Below, one piece after another: positions 48,011-55,521 of a DNA stretch of 64,000 nt. The notes below the pieces were generated by a model, which searched no databases, was not told where the DNA came from, and was given only the letters and a program-made list of their open reading frames with translations. A program made the position numbers and the translations under genes. The stretch comes from Flavobacteriaceae bacterium Ga0077528. Its GTDB lineage: Bacteria; Bacteroidota; Bacteroidia; Flavobacteriales; Flavobacteriaceae. The stretch's first letter is position 1. Each line of letters starts with the position of its first letter. The stretch is from assembly GCA_001464475.1 (NCBI GenBank), contig LNDX01000006.1, positions 117,792 to 181,791 of the forward strand, written 5' to 3'.

Positions 48011-48181
48011 GTACAACCGCCGTTTGAATCAATTTCTGGGCTTGCGCTTGTGTTTCCGTCTTAGTGGTAAATACTCAGATGTTTTCAATTCTATCTTTCA
48101 AATTAATTTTGTAGATTTGTTTTGGTGAGTGCTGGCAGCAGCAACTGAATACAAGCGGTCGAACATTGTGAAAAATTCCCA
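48011..48181 (+). repeat. attC-like site 6 (degenerate right core)
   Basis: Left core GTACAAC (48011-48017); the right core reads ATTGTGA (48175-48181), so the expected G of GTT has become A. Arms CGTTTGAATCAATTTCTG and its partner near 48138-48165 still pair. The middle resembles sites 1 and 5. Confidence 0.65.
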
Positions 48182-48229
48182 AAACACTTGTAGAATTCAA
48201 GACATTAATTTAAAACTTAACTCTATCAT

Positions 48230-48288
48230 ATGAAATCGCCATTAACATCAAGTTTGCGCTAACAAACACTAATGATTAAAAAGGCGAT
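48230..48288 (+). repeat. Dispersed approx. 65-bp hairpin repeat, copy B (inside cassette 7)
   Basis: Matches 33465-33530 at about 85 percent, including the paired ends ATCGCC and GGCGAT. It lies upstream of the cassette 7 gene just as copy A lies upstream of the OmpP1-like gene. Confidence 0.65.
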
Positions 48289-48324
48289 ACCATACGTTAC
48301 CTCTAAAAAATAAAATTTAAACAT

Positions 48325-48753
48325 ATGAAACCAATATTTACGATTCTATTTCTGATTTCCAGTTTGACATTATTTTCACAAACTGAGAATGTAGTTGGAA
48401 ATTACAAACTTATCCTTGAAACTAAAGACAATAGCTCATTTGAATATGAATTGACTTTAAGCCAGGACGGAACATTTTCCTTTCATTATTATTCGAATAT
48501 CAAACAAGGAATTCCACCCGAAGTAAATAAATATGGAAAAGGAAATTGGACTATAAAAAATAATGTGATTACATTCTTCTCTGATAAGCAAAAAGATTTT
48601 GATGAAAAATACACTTTGGATTTTACAAATACCAAAGCAAGATTTGTTACAAAATCTCCTCGTGATAAAAGTGAAGAAATAATAAAAACTCAACTTAAGT
48701 TCCTAGAGTCAGAAATTTTCTGGATGAGAAGAATTGATATAGATAAAATATAA
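48325..48753 (+). CDS. Cassette 7: small secreted lipocalin-like protein
   Basis: 142 aa with a signal peptide (ILFLISSLTLFSQ). After it, VVGNYKLILETKDNSSFEYELTLSQDGTFSFHYY and GKGNWTIKNNVITFFSD give the strand pattern of small lipocalin-like or META-like proteins. A charged C-terminal helix follows. Similar in plan to the cassette 5 protein but not closely related in sequence. Function unknown. Confidence 0.65.
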   Translation: MKPIFTILFLISSLTLFSQTENVVGNYKLILETKDNSSFEYELTLSQDGTFSFHYYSNIKQGIPPEVNKYGKGNWTIKNNVITFFSDKQKDFDEKYTLDFTNTKARFVTKSPRDKSEEIIKTQLKFLESEIFWMRRIDIDKI

Positions 48754-48761
48754 AACTAAAT

Positions 48762-48899
48762 ATTGTAAGCGTTCCTCGCAATTGCAAATTTTGTGGTAAG
48801 TTCACAACCACGTTTCGTAAGAATTTTTATCTTTAACAGAAAATAATCGGTTCCGAAGTTTGCAACTTATGCAAACAGGAACGTTGGGTGTCATTTGGC
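48762..48899 (+). repeat. attC-like site 7 (eroded left core)
   Basis: Right core GTTGGGT (48893-48899). The left side reads TTGTAAGCGTTCC instead of an AAC core. The internal part is close to site 4 (AATAATCGGTTCCGAAGTT), and CGCAATTGCAAATTTTG pairs with the right half. Confidence 0.65.
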
Positions 48900-48935
48900 G
48901 AAACAAAAAAAGAACAAAACATAAAATAAAAAAAT

Positions 48936-49382
48936 ATGGGAACTTGGGGAATAACCGCATTTGAAGATGATACAGCAATGGAATTTTACGATGAATTTTG
49001 TGAATCTGAACAATCAATAAATGATTTGGAAGATTGTTTAGACATTGTAATCTCACAAAATTATAATATGGACGATTTGCTTATGGAAGGATTCATTGAA
49101 CCAATTAACGCATTGGTTTGTGCTGAAATTATTGCAACTGCAAATGGAAAACCATGTGAAAAACTTCCAGATGATGAATATCATGATGAAATGGAAGTTC
49201 AAATGATTGATTTTGAAAAACTAAATCAGAATTTAACATCTGAAATAAAGCAAAAAGCAAAAGAAACTATAAACAAAATTAAAACAGACAACCAAATGCA
49301 TCTAAATGTTTTGTGGTTGGAATCTGAATCATTTGAAGAATGGAAAGAATATTTAGAAAATTTAATTGAAAGAGTAGAATAA
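48936..49382 (+). CDS. Cassette 8: DUF4259 protein
   Basis: 148 aa, acidic, no signal peptide. MGTWGITAFEDDTAMEFYDEF is the diagnostic DUF4259 N-terminus (M-G-x-W-G, then ED/ND and A-x-D-W/F). The rest is helical, with LVCAEIIATANGKP in the middle and a W-x-E-S-E end. DUF4259 proteins are often found in mobile or accessory DNA; function unknown. Confidence 0.8.
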   Translation: MGTWGITAFEDDTAMEFYDEFCESEQSINDLEDCLDIVISQNYNMDDLLMEGFIEPINALVCAEIIATANGKPCEKLPDDEYHDEMEVQMIDFEKLNQNLTSEIKQKAKETINKIKTDNQMHLNVLWLESESFEEWKEYLENLIERVE

Positions 49383-49396
49383 ATAAAAAAACGAAC

Positions 49397-49443
49397 GCCC
49401 AACAGCCGTTTCCGTTGGCAGAAATTTTACACAACTGTTATAT
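49397..49443 (+). repeat. attC-like site 8, truncated
   Basis: Left core GCCCAAC (49397-49403) followed by AGCCGTTTCCG as in the other sites, but the segment ends after 47 bp at CTGTTATATG, where the next start codon (49442) begins. The right two thirds of a normal site are missing. Confidence 0.5.
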
Positions 49444-50074
49444 GAAAAAAATATTTTATGTATTGTTATTCGTTTCATCTTTGAGCATAAAAGCTCAAGA
49501 ATATGAATTTGACACTATGACAATTTATTCTACAAAATTGGGTTTGAATCAAAATTCGGTTTCAAACTATTTCAGTTCAAAAAATAAAACCTATTCTTTT
49601 AAAATTTTTAGTTATGACGGTATTTTACAAGGTAGGCTATATGACTTCAAAAGATGTAAAGTACATTATTATAACGTTGAAGAAGTTATATCAAATAATG
49701 ATACAATCACAAAATTTACTTATAAGGAGACTTCTTATCTAAAAACTGGTCAGGAATTTTACACAAGTTACGTTTATGATTTTGAAACTACTGAAGAAAA
49801 TGATGATTATAAACAAGTCAAATTAAACGTTTTTAAAAACTCCAAAAGAAAAAAACCCGTTATTCATTTTGATTTAAAATTAAAGAAAATTGATGTCAAT
49901 TTGTTTCAAGCATTTAGAGTAAGTTGTATTCACCGTTTCGAATTTGTACCACAATTTGATATTAATGGTAACTATATTGTTGAAAGTGCAAAAGGAGTCA
50001 CGCATGAAGGTCAAATAATTGAACATCGTTTACTGGAATATAACAAAATAAACTTAATACTCAAAGCAGATTAA
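49442..50074 (+). CDS. Cassette 9: secreted hypothetical protein, 210 aa
   Basis: A signal peptide MKKIFYVLLFVSSLSIKA supports the ATG at 49442 over the frame start at 49415. The mature part is rich in Tyr, Phe and Lys and looks like beta strands (YSFKIFSYDGILQGRLYDF, FYTSYVYDFETTE). I do not recognise the family. Because the preceding attC-like site is truncated, this gene may be locked to cassette 8. Confidence 0.65.
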   Translation: MKKIFYVLLFVSSLSIKAQEYEFDTMTIYSTKLGLNQNSVSNYFSSKNKTYSFKIFSYDGILQGRLYDFKRCKVHYYNVEEVISNNDTITKFTYKETSYLKTGQEFYTSYVYDFETTEENDDYKQVKLNVFKNSKRKKPVIHFDLKLKKIDVNLFQAFRVSCIHRFEFVPQFDINGNYIVESAKGVTHEGQIIEHRLLEYNKINLILKAD

Positions 50075-50081
50075 AAACTTC

Positions 50082-50237
50082 TACTAACCCAAGTTTTAAA
50101 TTAGGCTTAATCTTGTTATTTTGTTTTTTTGTAAAAAACAATCTGGTGGCTACGACTTTATATTTCTAAGAAAATCCTTAGTTTTGTTTTGATTAGTGCG
50201 TGTATCAGTAACAGATGCAAGTGTCCGAACGTTACCA
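50082..50237 (+). repeat. attC-like site 9
   Basis: Left core TACTAAC (50082-50088), right core GTTACCA (50231-50237). The middle shares CAATCTGGTGGCTAC and TTTCTAAGAAA with sites 1 and 5. Its stems are weak. Confidence 0.7.
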
Positions 50238-50251
50238 GTAAAACTTAAAAA

Positions 50252-50767
50252 ATGCGTAAAACGACAACCACAGTTTTGACAATCATAATACTTTGGATAA
50301 GTATTTTAACATCAATTGTAAGAAATCCGCAATTTGGCGTTCAATTCATATTTGGATGTATTAGCTTAATAAGTGCTTCAACAACTTTGCTTCTGAGAAG
50401 AAAAGATTTAAGTCTCGGAATTTTAACTTTTGCATTATTTCTATCTACTTTTAATGTAATTATATTTAATGAATCATTAAGCCTAAAATTTGGTTTTATT
50501 AGTTTGATACCTTTTTTGTTATTACTTATATTAATTTTTTCAAACTTTGGCGAATTAATTGATTTGAGAGAAAAATGGTTTGGAGTTGAAACTGTTGAAA
50601 TTGAAAAATCACAACTTAATAAAATAGCTTTCTACAAACGTGAATTTCAAAATTTATCTTCCGAAGAATTATTAAGAAGAGAAAATGAAGATAGAATTAC
50701 TGAAGAAGCAAGAATTGCTATCAAACAACTTTTGAGTGAAAGAGATAATACAATGTATATAAGTTAA
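50252..50767 (+). CDS. Cassette 10: small membrane protein, 171 aa
   Basis: About four hydrophobic segments in residues 5-110 (VLTIIILWISILTSIV, FIFGCISLISASTTLLL, LGILTFALFLSTFNVIIF, FISLIPFLLLLILIF), then a charged cytoplasmic tail of about 60 residues with EELLRRENEDRITEEARIA. Not recognised. It starts 15 nt after the right core of site 9. The cassette ends at TGGTAAC (50774-50780), the reverse complement of its start. Confidence 0.65.
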   Translation: MRKTTTTVLTIIILWISILTSIVRNPQFGVQFIFGCISLISASTTLLLRRKDLSLGILTFALFLSTFNVIIFNESLSLKFGFISLIPFLLLLILIFSNFGELIDLREKWFGVETVEIEKSQLNKIAFYKREFQNLSSEELLRRENEDRITEEARIAIKQLLSERDNTMYIS

Positions 50768-50780
50768 GTACTACTGGTAA

Positions 50781-51055
50781 CATTTATTTACCACATTTGA
50801 TTACTATGATATTTCTAAAATAAGATTCATATTTTCTATTGTTTTTGGTAATATTTCAATATCTTTTATTCATTTAAAACAATAGATTTATTTAAACATT
50901 AATTAGCTCAATTTGTTTTAATCAATTTTAATTTTAGACCATGATTCTTATCTAAATAATAAAATTAAACATTCAATTTCTTGAGAGTTTTTTTACATTT
51001 GACCAATTACTAGTTGAAATAAGTTGTTTTAAATTATTAAATATAGAATTGCGAA
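50781..51055. other. Intergenic region after the array
   Basis: AT-rich, with no gene that I can support. The array ends at 50780 without the palindromic half that a complete final site would have. Confidence 0.5.
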
Positions 51056-51787
51056 ATGAGTGAGTATAAAAATAGTCGTTGTATAAATTGCGATACCGAG
51101 ATAATTGGTAAATTTTGTCACAATTGCAGTCAAAAATCAAATACACAACGTCTTGGCATTAAACATTTTATCCAACACGACATAATTCATGGCGCATTTC
51201 ATTTAGATAAAGGTTTGCCTTTTACACTAAAAGAAATCATACTAAGACCTGCTACTGTCGCTCAGAACTACATTCAAGGAAAAAGAGTTAGATATTATAA
51301 TTTCTTTTATTTGACGTTAGTAATTATTGGTTTTACGCTCTTGTTGCAATCCTTTATGGACAAACCAAGTTTTAGAAACAACAATCCTTCTTATGTAAAA
51401 AGTTTGAATTTTGCACGTGAGAATATCAAGTTCATTTTGCTTTCGTTTATCCCTTTATTTGCAATTTCTTCAAGAATGGTATATCACAAAGTAAAGTTCA
51501 ATATCGCTGAACATAGTATTATTGCGAGTATATGCCTAATTTATTTTTTGTTGTTCAATTTATTATCTGATATTCTTAAGTTATTGAAGTTGGATGAAAA
51601 TACCAATTCTATCATAAATTTAATAACTGCAATAACAATTATCATTATTTACTATCAATTTTTTAAAGAATATTATCAAAATAAAAGGTATTTGAATGTA
51701 ATAAATGCCTTTTTAACACTATTCATTTTTATTATTTTCTTTGTTCTACTTGTATCCTTTATTGTGTTATTTATAACAATGAAATAA
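51056..51787 (+). CDS. DUF3667 membrane protein with zinc-ribbon N-terminus
   Basis: 243 aa. Two C-x-x-C pairs (CINC and CHNC) make an N-terminal zinc ribbon, followed by IKHFIQHDIIHGAFHLDKGLPFTLKEIILRPATVAQNYIQGKR, the DUF3667 signature. Four to five membrane helices occupy the C-terminal half. Common in Bacteroidota; function unknown. It ends 3 nt before the convergent acr3. Confidence 0.85.
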   Translation: MSEYKNSRCINCDTEIIGKFCHNCSQKSNTQRLGIKHFIQHDIIHGAFHLDKGLPFTLKEIILRPATVAQNYIQGKRVRYYNFFYLTLVIIGFTLLLQSFMDKPSFRNNNPSYVKSLNFARENIKFILLSFIPLFAISSRMVYHKVKFNIAEHSIIASICLIYFLLFNLLSDILKLLKLDENTNSIINLITAITIIIIYYQFFKEYYQNKRYLNVINAFLTLFIFIIFFVLLVSFIVLFITMK

Positions 51788-51790
51788 AAA

Positions 51791-52819
51791 TCAAAAATAC
51801 TTCTTTCTCAACCAAAAAGCCACATTAACCAAAATAATCAATGCCGGAACTTCAACTAAAGGTCCAATAACGCCAGCAAATGCTTGTCCGCTATTGATTC
51901 CGAAAACGCCTATGGAAACGGCTATCGCTAACTCAAAATTATTTCCTGAAGCGGTGAACGATAATGCAACAGCATCACGATAATTGGCTCCAATTTTCTT
52001 GGAAACAAAAAACATCAAGAAAAACATAATAGCAAAGAAAATCACTAGTGGAATGGCAATTCGAACAACATCCATAGGTAAATCGACAATCATTTCGCCT
52101 TTCAAACTGAACATTAACACAATCGTAAAAAGAAGCGCTATCAAGGTAATTGGCGAAACAAACGGTATAAATTTCTGATTGAAGAATTTATCTCCTAAAT
52201 ATTTTTTAATCGCAAATCGACTAATCACTGCTAATGCAAATGGAATTCCTAGATAAATTCCAACGGTTTTGGCAATTTCTGAAATAGTAATATCGAGTTC
52301 CAAACCTTTGATTCCGAATAATGGCAACATCACTGCCAAATAAAAATAGGCATACAAACTGAAGAAAAACACTTGTAGCAAACTGTTAATTCCGATTAAT
52401 CCTGCTGTTAGTTCGCGGTTGCCTTCGGCTAGTTCGTTCCAAACGATTACCATTGCAATGCACGGAGCAATTCCAATGATGATTAATCCTGTCATGTATT
52501 CTGGATAGTCTTTTAGGAAAAAAGTAGCTAATAAGAACATCAAAAAAGGACCAACAATCCAGGTTATGAAAAACGAAGCTGTGAGTAATTTGGGTTGTTC
52601 AAACATTTTAGGAACTTGCGAAAAATCGATTTTTGTTAATGGCGGATACATCATTAAAATTAGTCCAATTGCCAAAGGAATATTTGTAGTTCCAGATGAA
52701 AACGAGTTAATAAAATCGGCTGAATTCGGAATAAAATAACCAATGCCAACTCCAATTAGCATAGCTAGAAATATCCAAAGTGTTAAGTATCGATCTAAAA
52801 AATTAAGTCTTTTTTTCAT
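51791..52819 (-). CDS. acr3: Arsenite efflux permease ACR3
   Basis: 342 aa with about ten membrane helices. LDRYLTLWIFLAMLIGVGIGYFIP and GIAPCIAMVIVWNELAEGN, with the essential cysteine in helix 4, are ACR3 hallmarks. Exports As(III). Last gene of a minus-strand ars cluster with arsR, a DUF6428 protein and an arsenate-reductase-like phosphatase; a dispersed repeat separates it from the phosphatase gene. Confidence 0.93.
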   Translation of the reverse strand: MKKRLNFLDRYLTLWIFLAMLIGVGIGYFIPNSADFINSFSSGTTNIPLAIGLILMMYPPLTKIDFSQVPKMFEQPKLLTASFFITWIVGPFLMFLLATFFLKDYPEYMTGLIIIGIAPCIAMVIVWNELAEGNRELTAGLIGINSLLQVFFFSLYAYFYLAVMLPLFGIKGLELDITISEIAKTVGIYLGIPFALAVISRFAIKKYLGDKFFNQKFIPFVSPITLIALLFTIVLMFSLKGEMIVDLPMDVVRIAIPLVIFFAIMFFLMFFVSKKIGANYRDAVALSFTASGNNFELAIAVSIGVFGINSGQAFAGVIGPLVEVPALIILVNVAFWLRKKYF

Positions 52820-52867
52820 GTTAAACCATTAAGGTATTAAGATTCATTAAGATTTATTATATTCACA

Positions 52868-52890
52868 GTTGTCATTCCGTAGGAATCTCA
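52868..52890 (-). repeat. Dispersed 23-bp repeat, copy 2
   Basis: Exact reverse complement of 3778-3800, located in the 68-bp gap between acr3 and the phosphatase gene. Confidence 0.75.
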
Positions 52891-53496
52891 TTTAATCTGA
52901 CTAAACACATAATGCATTTCACTTGCTATTTGTAAACTTCTTTCTGCGTATTTTTCGTTCATTAAATCGGTTCCGTCAAAAGCTTTTGGATCGTCGTATT
53001 TTATTGGAAATCTGGCTTCTGCACCAAAAACCATTGGACAACCTTCATCTGCATTATTACAAGTCATTATGGCTCCAAACTTACTTTTCGGATTAAAATC
53101 ATCGAAATACGCTTTTGAAAAACAAATAATGGGATGTTGATTTTCATCAAACTTAACCGCATAAACCGGATTTTGCTCTTCACTCAACTTCTGAATTTCA
53201 AAACCTTGATTGGTCAACGTTTCACTAACTTTTGGAAACATGGCTGTAGCTTCCGTTCCGCCAGAATAGCAAAAAACCTTTTGAATTCCGAAATGAAACG
53301 CCATAGTTTGTGCCCAAATTTGAGACAAATGACTTCTTCTAGAATTGTGCGTGCAAATGAAGTTTAGACGAATTTCTTCGTTGGAGTTTACTTTATTTTG
53401 AATATAATCAATCAAAGGTTTCAAAACTTCCTTTCGTTCGTTAGGAACAGAAATTTCAGTAATTGTTTGTATTGTATTTGATAAATTTTCAAGCAT
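52888..53496 (-). CDS. Arsenate reductase of the low-molecular-weight phosphatase type
   Basis: 202 aa. FICTHNSRRSHLSQIWAQT carries the C-x5-R P-loop of the low-molecular-weight protein-tyrosine-phosphatase fold, as used by ArsC enzymes that reduce As(V). TCNNADEGCPMVFGAEARFPIKYDDP contains later cysteines suited to disulfide cycling. An N-terminal extension of about 40 residues precedes the P-loop. Position between acr3 and arsR supports arsenate reduction; a plain phosphatase is the alternative. Confidence 0.83.
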   Translation of the reverse strand: MLENLSNTIQTITEISVPNERKEVLKPLIDYIQNKVNSNEEIRLNFICTHNSRRSHLSQIWAQTMAFHFGIQKVFCYSGGTEATAMFPKVSETLTNQGFEIQKLSEEQNPVYAVKFDENQHPIICFSKAYFDDFNPKSKFGAIMTCNNADEGCPMVFGAEARFPIKYDDPKAFDGTDLMNEKYAERSLQIASEMHYVFSQIK

Positions 53497-53625
53497 AGAT
53501 TATTTTTTTTACCGCAAAGAGCGCAATGATTTACACTATGTTCGCAAAGGATTTTACTTTTTCGCCACAGATTTCTTTTTACAATAAACTCTGTGCAAAA
53601 CTCTAAGAACTCTGTGCTACTTTTT

Positions 53626-54102
53626 CTAACAACAACCAGAATCTGGTGTACAACAAGAAGTTACTTTTGGTTTCCACTCTCCTATTTTTACTTTCAATTT
53701 TTCTGGAGGAATTCCGCAATTGTCTTTTGCCAAACAATCGGTTAGTTTTGATTTTAATTGGAAATTAGTTCCGTCAAAATCTAAACCGAATTTCCCAATG
53801 GTTTCTTTCATTTGGTATTCAACTTCAATTTCTAAATCTGGAATTTGCAATTTAGCTTCCGATAATTCAATGATGTGAACCAATTTTTCAGGATGCAATC
53901 GGTGATCATAATCGTTGGCTTCCCAAAGTTGAAAATTCACAACTTCTTCAGTGCGAACTACGCCACCACAATCGATGAAATGTTTAGTAATTTTACCAAC
54001 TTCAGTCACATGAAAATGACTTGGAACCAATTCGCCATTAGGCAATTGAAAAGCAATTTGTGAAAGATTTTTTAACTGATTTTTTATTTCTGATAGTTTC
54101 AT
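53626..54102 (-). CDS. DUF6428 protein of the arsenic cluster
   Basis: 158 aa, no signal peptide. The start MKLSEIKNQLKNLSQIAFQLPNGELVPSHFHVTEVG and the central NFQLWEANDYDHRLHPEKL are typical of DUF6428, which recurs beside arsR. The last ten residues, SCCTPDSGCC, hold four cysteines and look like a metal- or arsenite-binding tail. Function is inferred from context. Confidence 0.75.
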   Translation of the reverse strand: MKLSEIKNQLKNLSQIAFQLPNGELVPSHFHVTEVGKITKHFIDCGGVVRTEEVVNFQLWEANDYDHRLHPEKLVHIIELSEAKLQIPDLEIEVEYQMKETIGKFGLDFDGTNFQLKSKLTDCLAKDNCGIPPEKLKVKIGEWKPKVTSCCTPDSGCC

Positions 54103-54138
54103 TTTTTTAGTGATTAGTGATTAGTAAAAAGTGATTAG

Positions 54139-54462
54139 CTAACAACATTTGTTCTTTAATTTATGTCGAATCACTCCAAAATGATTTTCTATTTTATCTA
54201 TCGTATCTGGATTTATGCAATAGCAAATGGCTGTGCCTTCTATAGTTCCTTTTATGATATTGGCGTTTTTTAATTCTTTAAGGTGTTGCGAAATTGTAGG
54301 TTGTGCTAATGGTAATTCGTTAACTATATCACCACAAATACAGGAATCTACCGACAATAAATAATCGACAATTGCAATTCTTGCTGGATGTGAAAGTGCT
54401 TTGAATAAAGTTGCCATTTCGTTGTGCTCTTCTGAAAATGATTCTGATTTTGATGCTCCCAT
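54139..54462 (-). CDS. arsR: ArsR-family arsenite-responsive repressor
   Basis: 107 aa. Winged-helix core ALSHPARIAIVDYL..CICGDIVNELPLAQPTISQHLKELKNANII; the pair C-x-C in SCICGD is in the ArsR alpha-3 type position, and a C-terminal CC end (KNKCC) adds a third thiol group. It is the first gene of the ars cluster. A 12-bp palindrome lies just upstream. Confidence 0.9.
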   Translation of the reverse strand: MGASKSESFSEEHNEMATLFKALSHPARIAIVDYLLSVDSCICGDIVNELPLAQPTISQHLKELKNANIIKGTIEGTAICYCINPDTIDKIENHFGVIRHKLKNKCC

Positions 54463-54479
54463 TTTTATAAAAAATTATT

Positions 54480-54491
54480 ATATTGCAATAT
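54480..54491. promoter_or_regulatory. Candidate ArsR operator (ATATTGCAATAT)
   Basis: A perfect 12-bp palindrome, 17 nt upstream of the arsR start and within AT-rich flanks (TTACGAT on one side). The position fits autoregulation. Confidence 0.5.
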
Positions 54492-54573
54492 TACGATAAA
54501 ACAATTATATAAAGCGAATTATTATGTTAAATTTATACTACAAATCAAACTTCTCAATTCAGAAATAATTTCA

Positions 54574-54581
54574 TACTTTTG
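54574..54581 (+). promoter_or_regulatory. -7 box of tpx promoter (TACTTTTG)
   Basis: Matches TAnnTTTG, 22 nt before the tpx ATG. Confidence 0.5.
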
Positions 54582-54603
54582 AAATCTTAAAAAATCTTTA
54601 ACT

Positions 54604-55101
54604 ATGGCAGCAATAACATTAGGTGGAAACCCAATAAACACAAATGGTTCATTACCTCAAGTAGGTTCAAAAGCAACCGATTTTCAATTAGTAAAAAGCG
54701 ATTTATCTGTAGCTACTTTAGCTGATTATGCAGGAAGCAAATTGGTTTTAAACATTTTCCCAAGTATTGATACCGGAACATGTGCTACTTCGGTTAGAAC
54801 TTTCAACGCAAAAGCTAGTGCTTTAGAAAACACAAAAGTTTTATGTATTTCAAGAGATTTACCTTTTGCTCAAAAACGTTTTTGTGGTGCTGAAGGATTA
54901 GAAAATGTTGAAAATTTATCTGATTTCAAAGAAGGAAGTTTCGGGAAAAATTATGGTTTAGAAATCGTTGATGGTCCATTAGCAGGATTACATTCTAGAG
55001 TTGTGATTGTTTTAGACGAAAACGGAGTTGTAAAACACGCTGAACAAGTTGGTGAAATTGCAGACGAACCTAATTACGAAGCCGCTTTAGCATCACTATA
55101 A
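54604..55101 (+). CDS. tpx: Thiol peroxidase (atypical 2-Cys peroxiredoxin)
   Basis: Reduces hydrogen peroxide and alkyl peroxides with thioredoxin. The peroxidatic Cys is in [15 protein letters not shown] (about residue 60) and the resolving Cys in [10 protein letters not shown] (about 94), the Tpx spacing. The 165-aa length is normal. Its TAA overlaps the next ATG (TAATG at 55100). Confidence 0.95.
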   Translation: MAAITLGGNPINTNGSLPQVGSKATDFQLVKSDLSVATLADYAGSKLVLNIFPSIDTGTCATSVRTFNAKASALENTKVLCISRDLPFAQKRFCGAEGLENVENLSDFKEGSFGKNYGLEIVDGPLAGLHSRVVIVLDENGVVKHAEQVGEIADEPNYEAALASL

Positions 55102-55472
55102 TGGAATTCGAAAGAGATAAAACCTTCTTAACTGGACGATTTAAAAGTATGGGATTTGCCTTTAAAGGCGCCATCAAATTAATTACAACCGAACACAGTG
55201 TAATGGTACAAAGTTGTTTGGCTGTTATAATGATTATTGCTGGTTTTTACTTTGAAATTTCTCACGAAGAATGGTTGATTCAAACCTTAGCCATTGGTTT
55301 AGTCCTTGGAATTGAAGGTCTAAACACTGCAGTAGAAAAAGTGGCCGATTTTATTCATCCTGAATACCATGAACGCATTGGTTTTATCAAAGACATTGCA
55401 GCTGGAGCCGTATTTTTTGCTGCAATGACTGCTATTGCTATTGGATGCATTATTTATATTCCAAAATTTTAA
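55101..55472 (+). CDS. dgkA: Diacylglycerol/undecaprenol kinase
   Basis: 123 aa with three membrane helices. ALKGAI-like FAFKGAIKLITTEHSV and GIEGLNTAVEKVADF carry the family motif with the catalytic Glu and Asn residues. Gram-positive homologues phosphorylate undecaprenol; the Bacteroidota substrate is not certain. It overlaps tpx by 1 nt and precedes ftsK by 49 nt. Confidence 0.88.
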   Translation: MEFERDKTFLTGRFKSMGFAFKGAIKLITTEHSVMVQSCLAVIMIIAGFYFEISHEEWLIQTLAIGLVLGIEGLNTAVEKVADFIHPEYHERIGFIKDIAAGAVFFAAMTAIAIGCIIYIPKF

Positions 55473-55521
55473 TTGATTACAACATAAAATTTCTATTTTT
55501 ATACCAACTATTTAATTTCGA

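Larger units (their letters stand above)
41097..50780 (+). mobile_element. Integron-like cassette array: integrase, attI, ten cassettes
   Basis: A tyrosine recombinase gene (41097-42140) is followed by a candidate promoter (42126-42159), a candidate attI core (G-TT at 42238-42240) and ten cassettes. Nine inter-cassette sites are palindromic, with left cores ending AAC and right cores GTT. Cassette ends match their own starts in reverse complement, for example GTTATGCTCT with AGAGCATAAC (cassette 1), GTTAACAGTA with TACTGTTAAC (cassette 5) and GTTACCAGTA with TACTGGTAAC (cassette 10). That is the geometry expected from integration at attC sites. The array stops at TGGTAAC (50774-50780) without a full last site. 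All but one cassette are read in the integrase direction. Confidence 0.82.

Noticed and set aside
48802..49056. Minus-strand open frame over site 7 and the DUF4259 gene
   Set aside because: It arises from the palindromic site and the antisense of a clear gene.
42828..50237. CRISPR array
   Set aside because: The repeats are 130-170 bp imperfect palindromes separated by whole genes, not short direct repeats with spacers; no cas genes are present.
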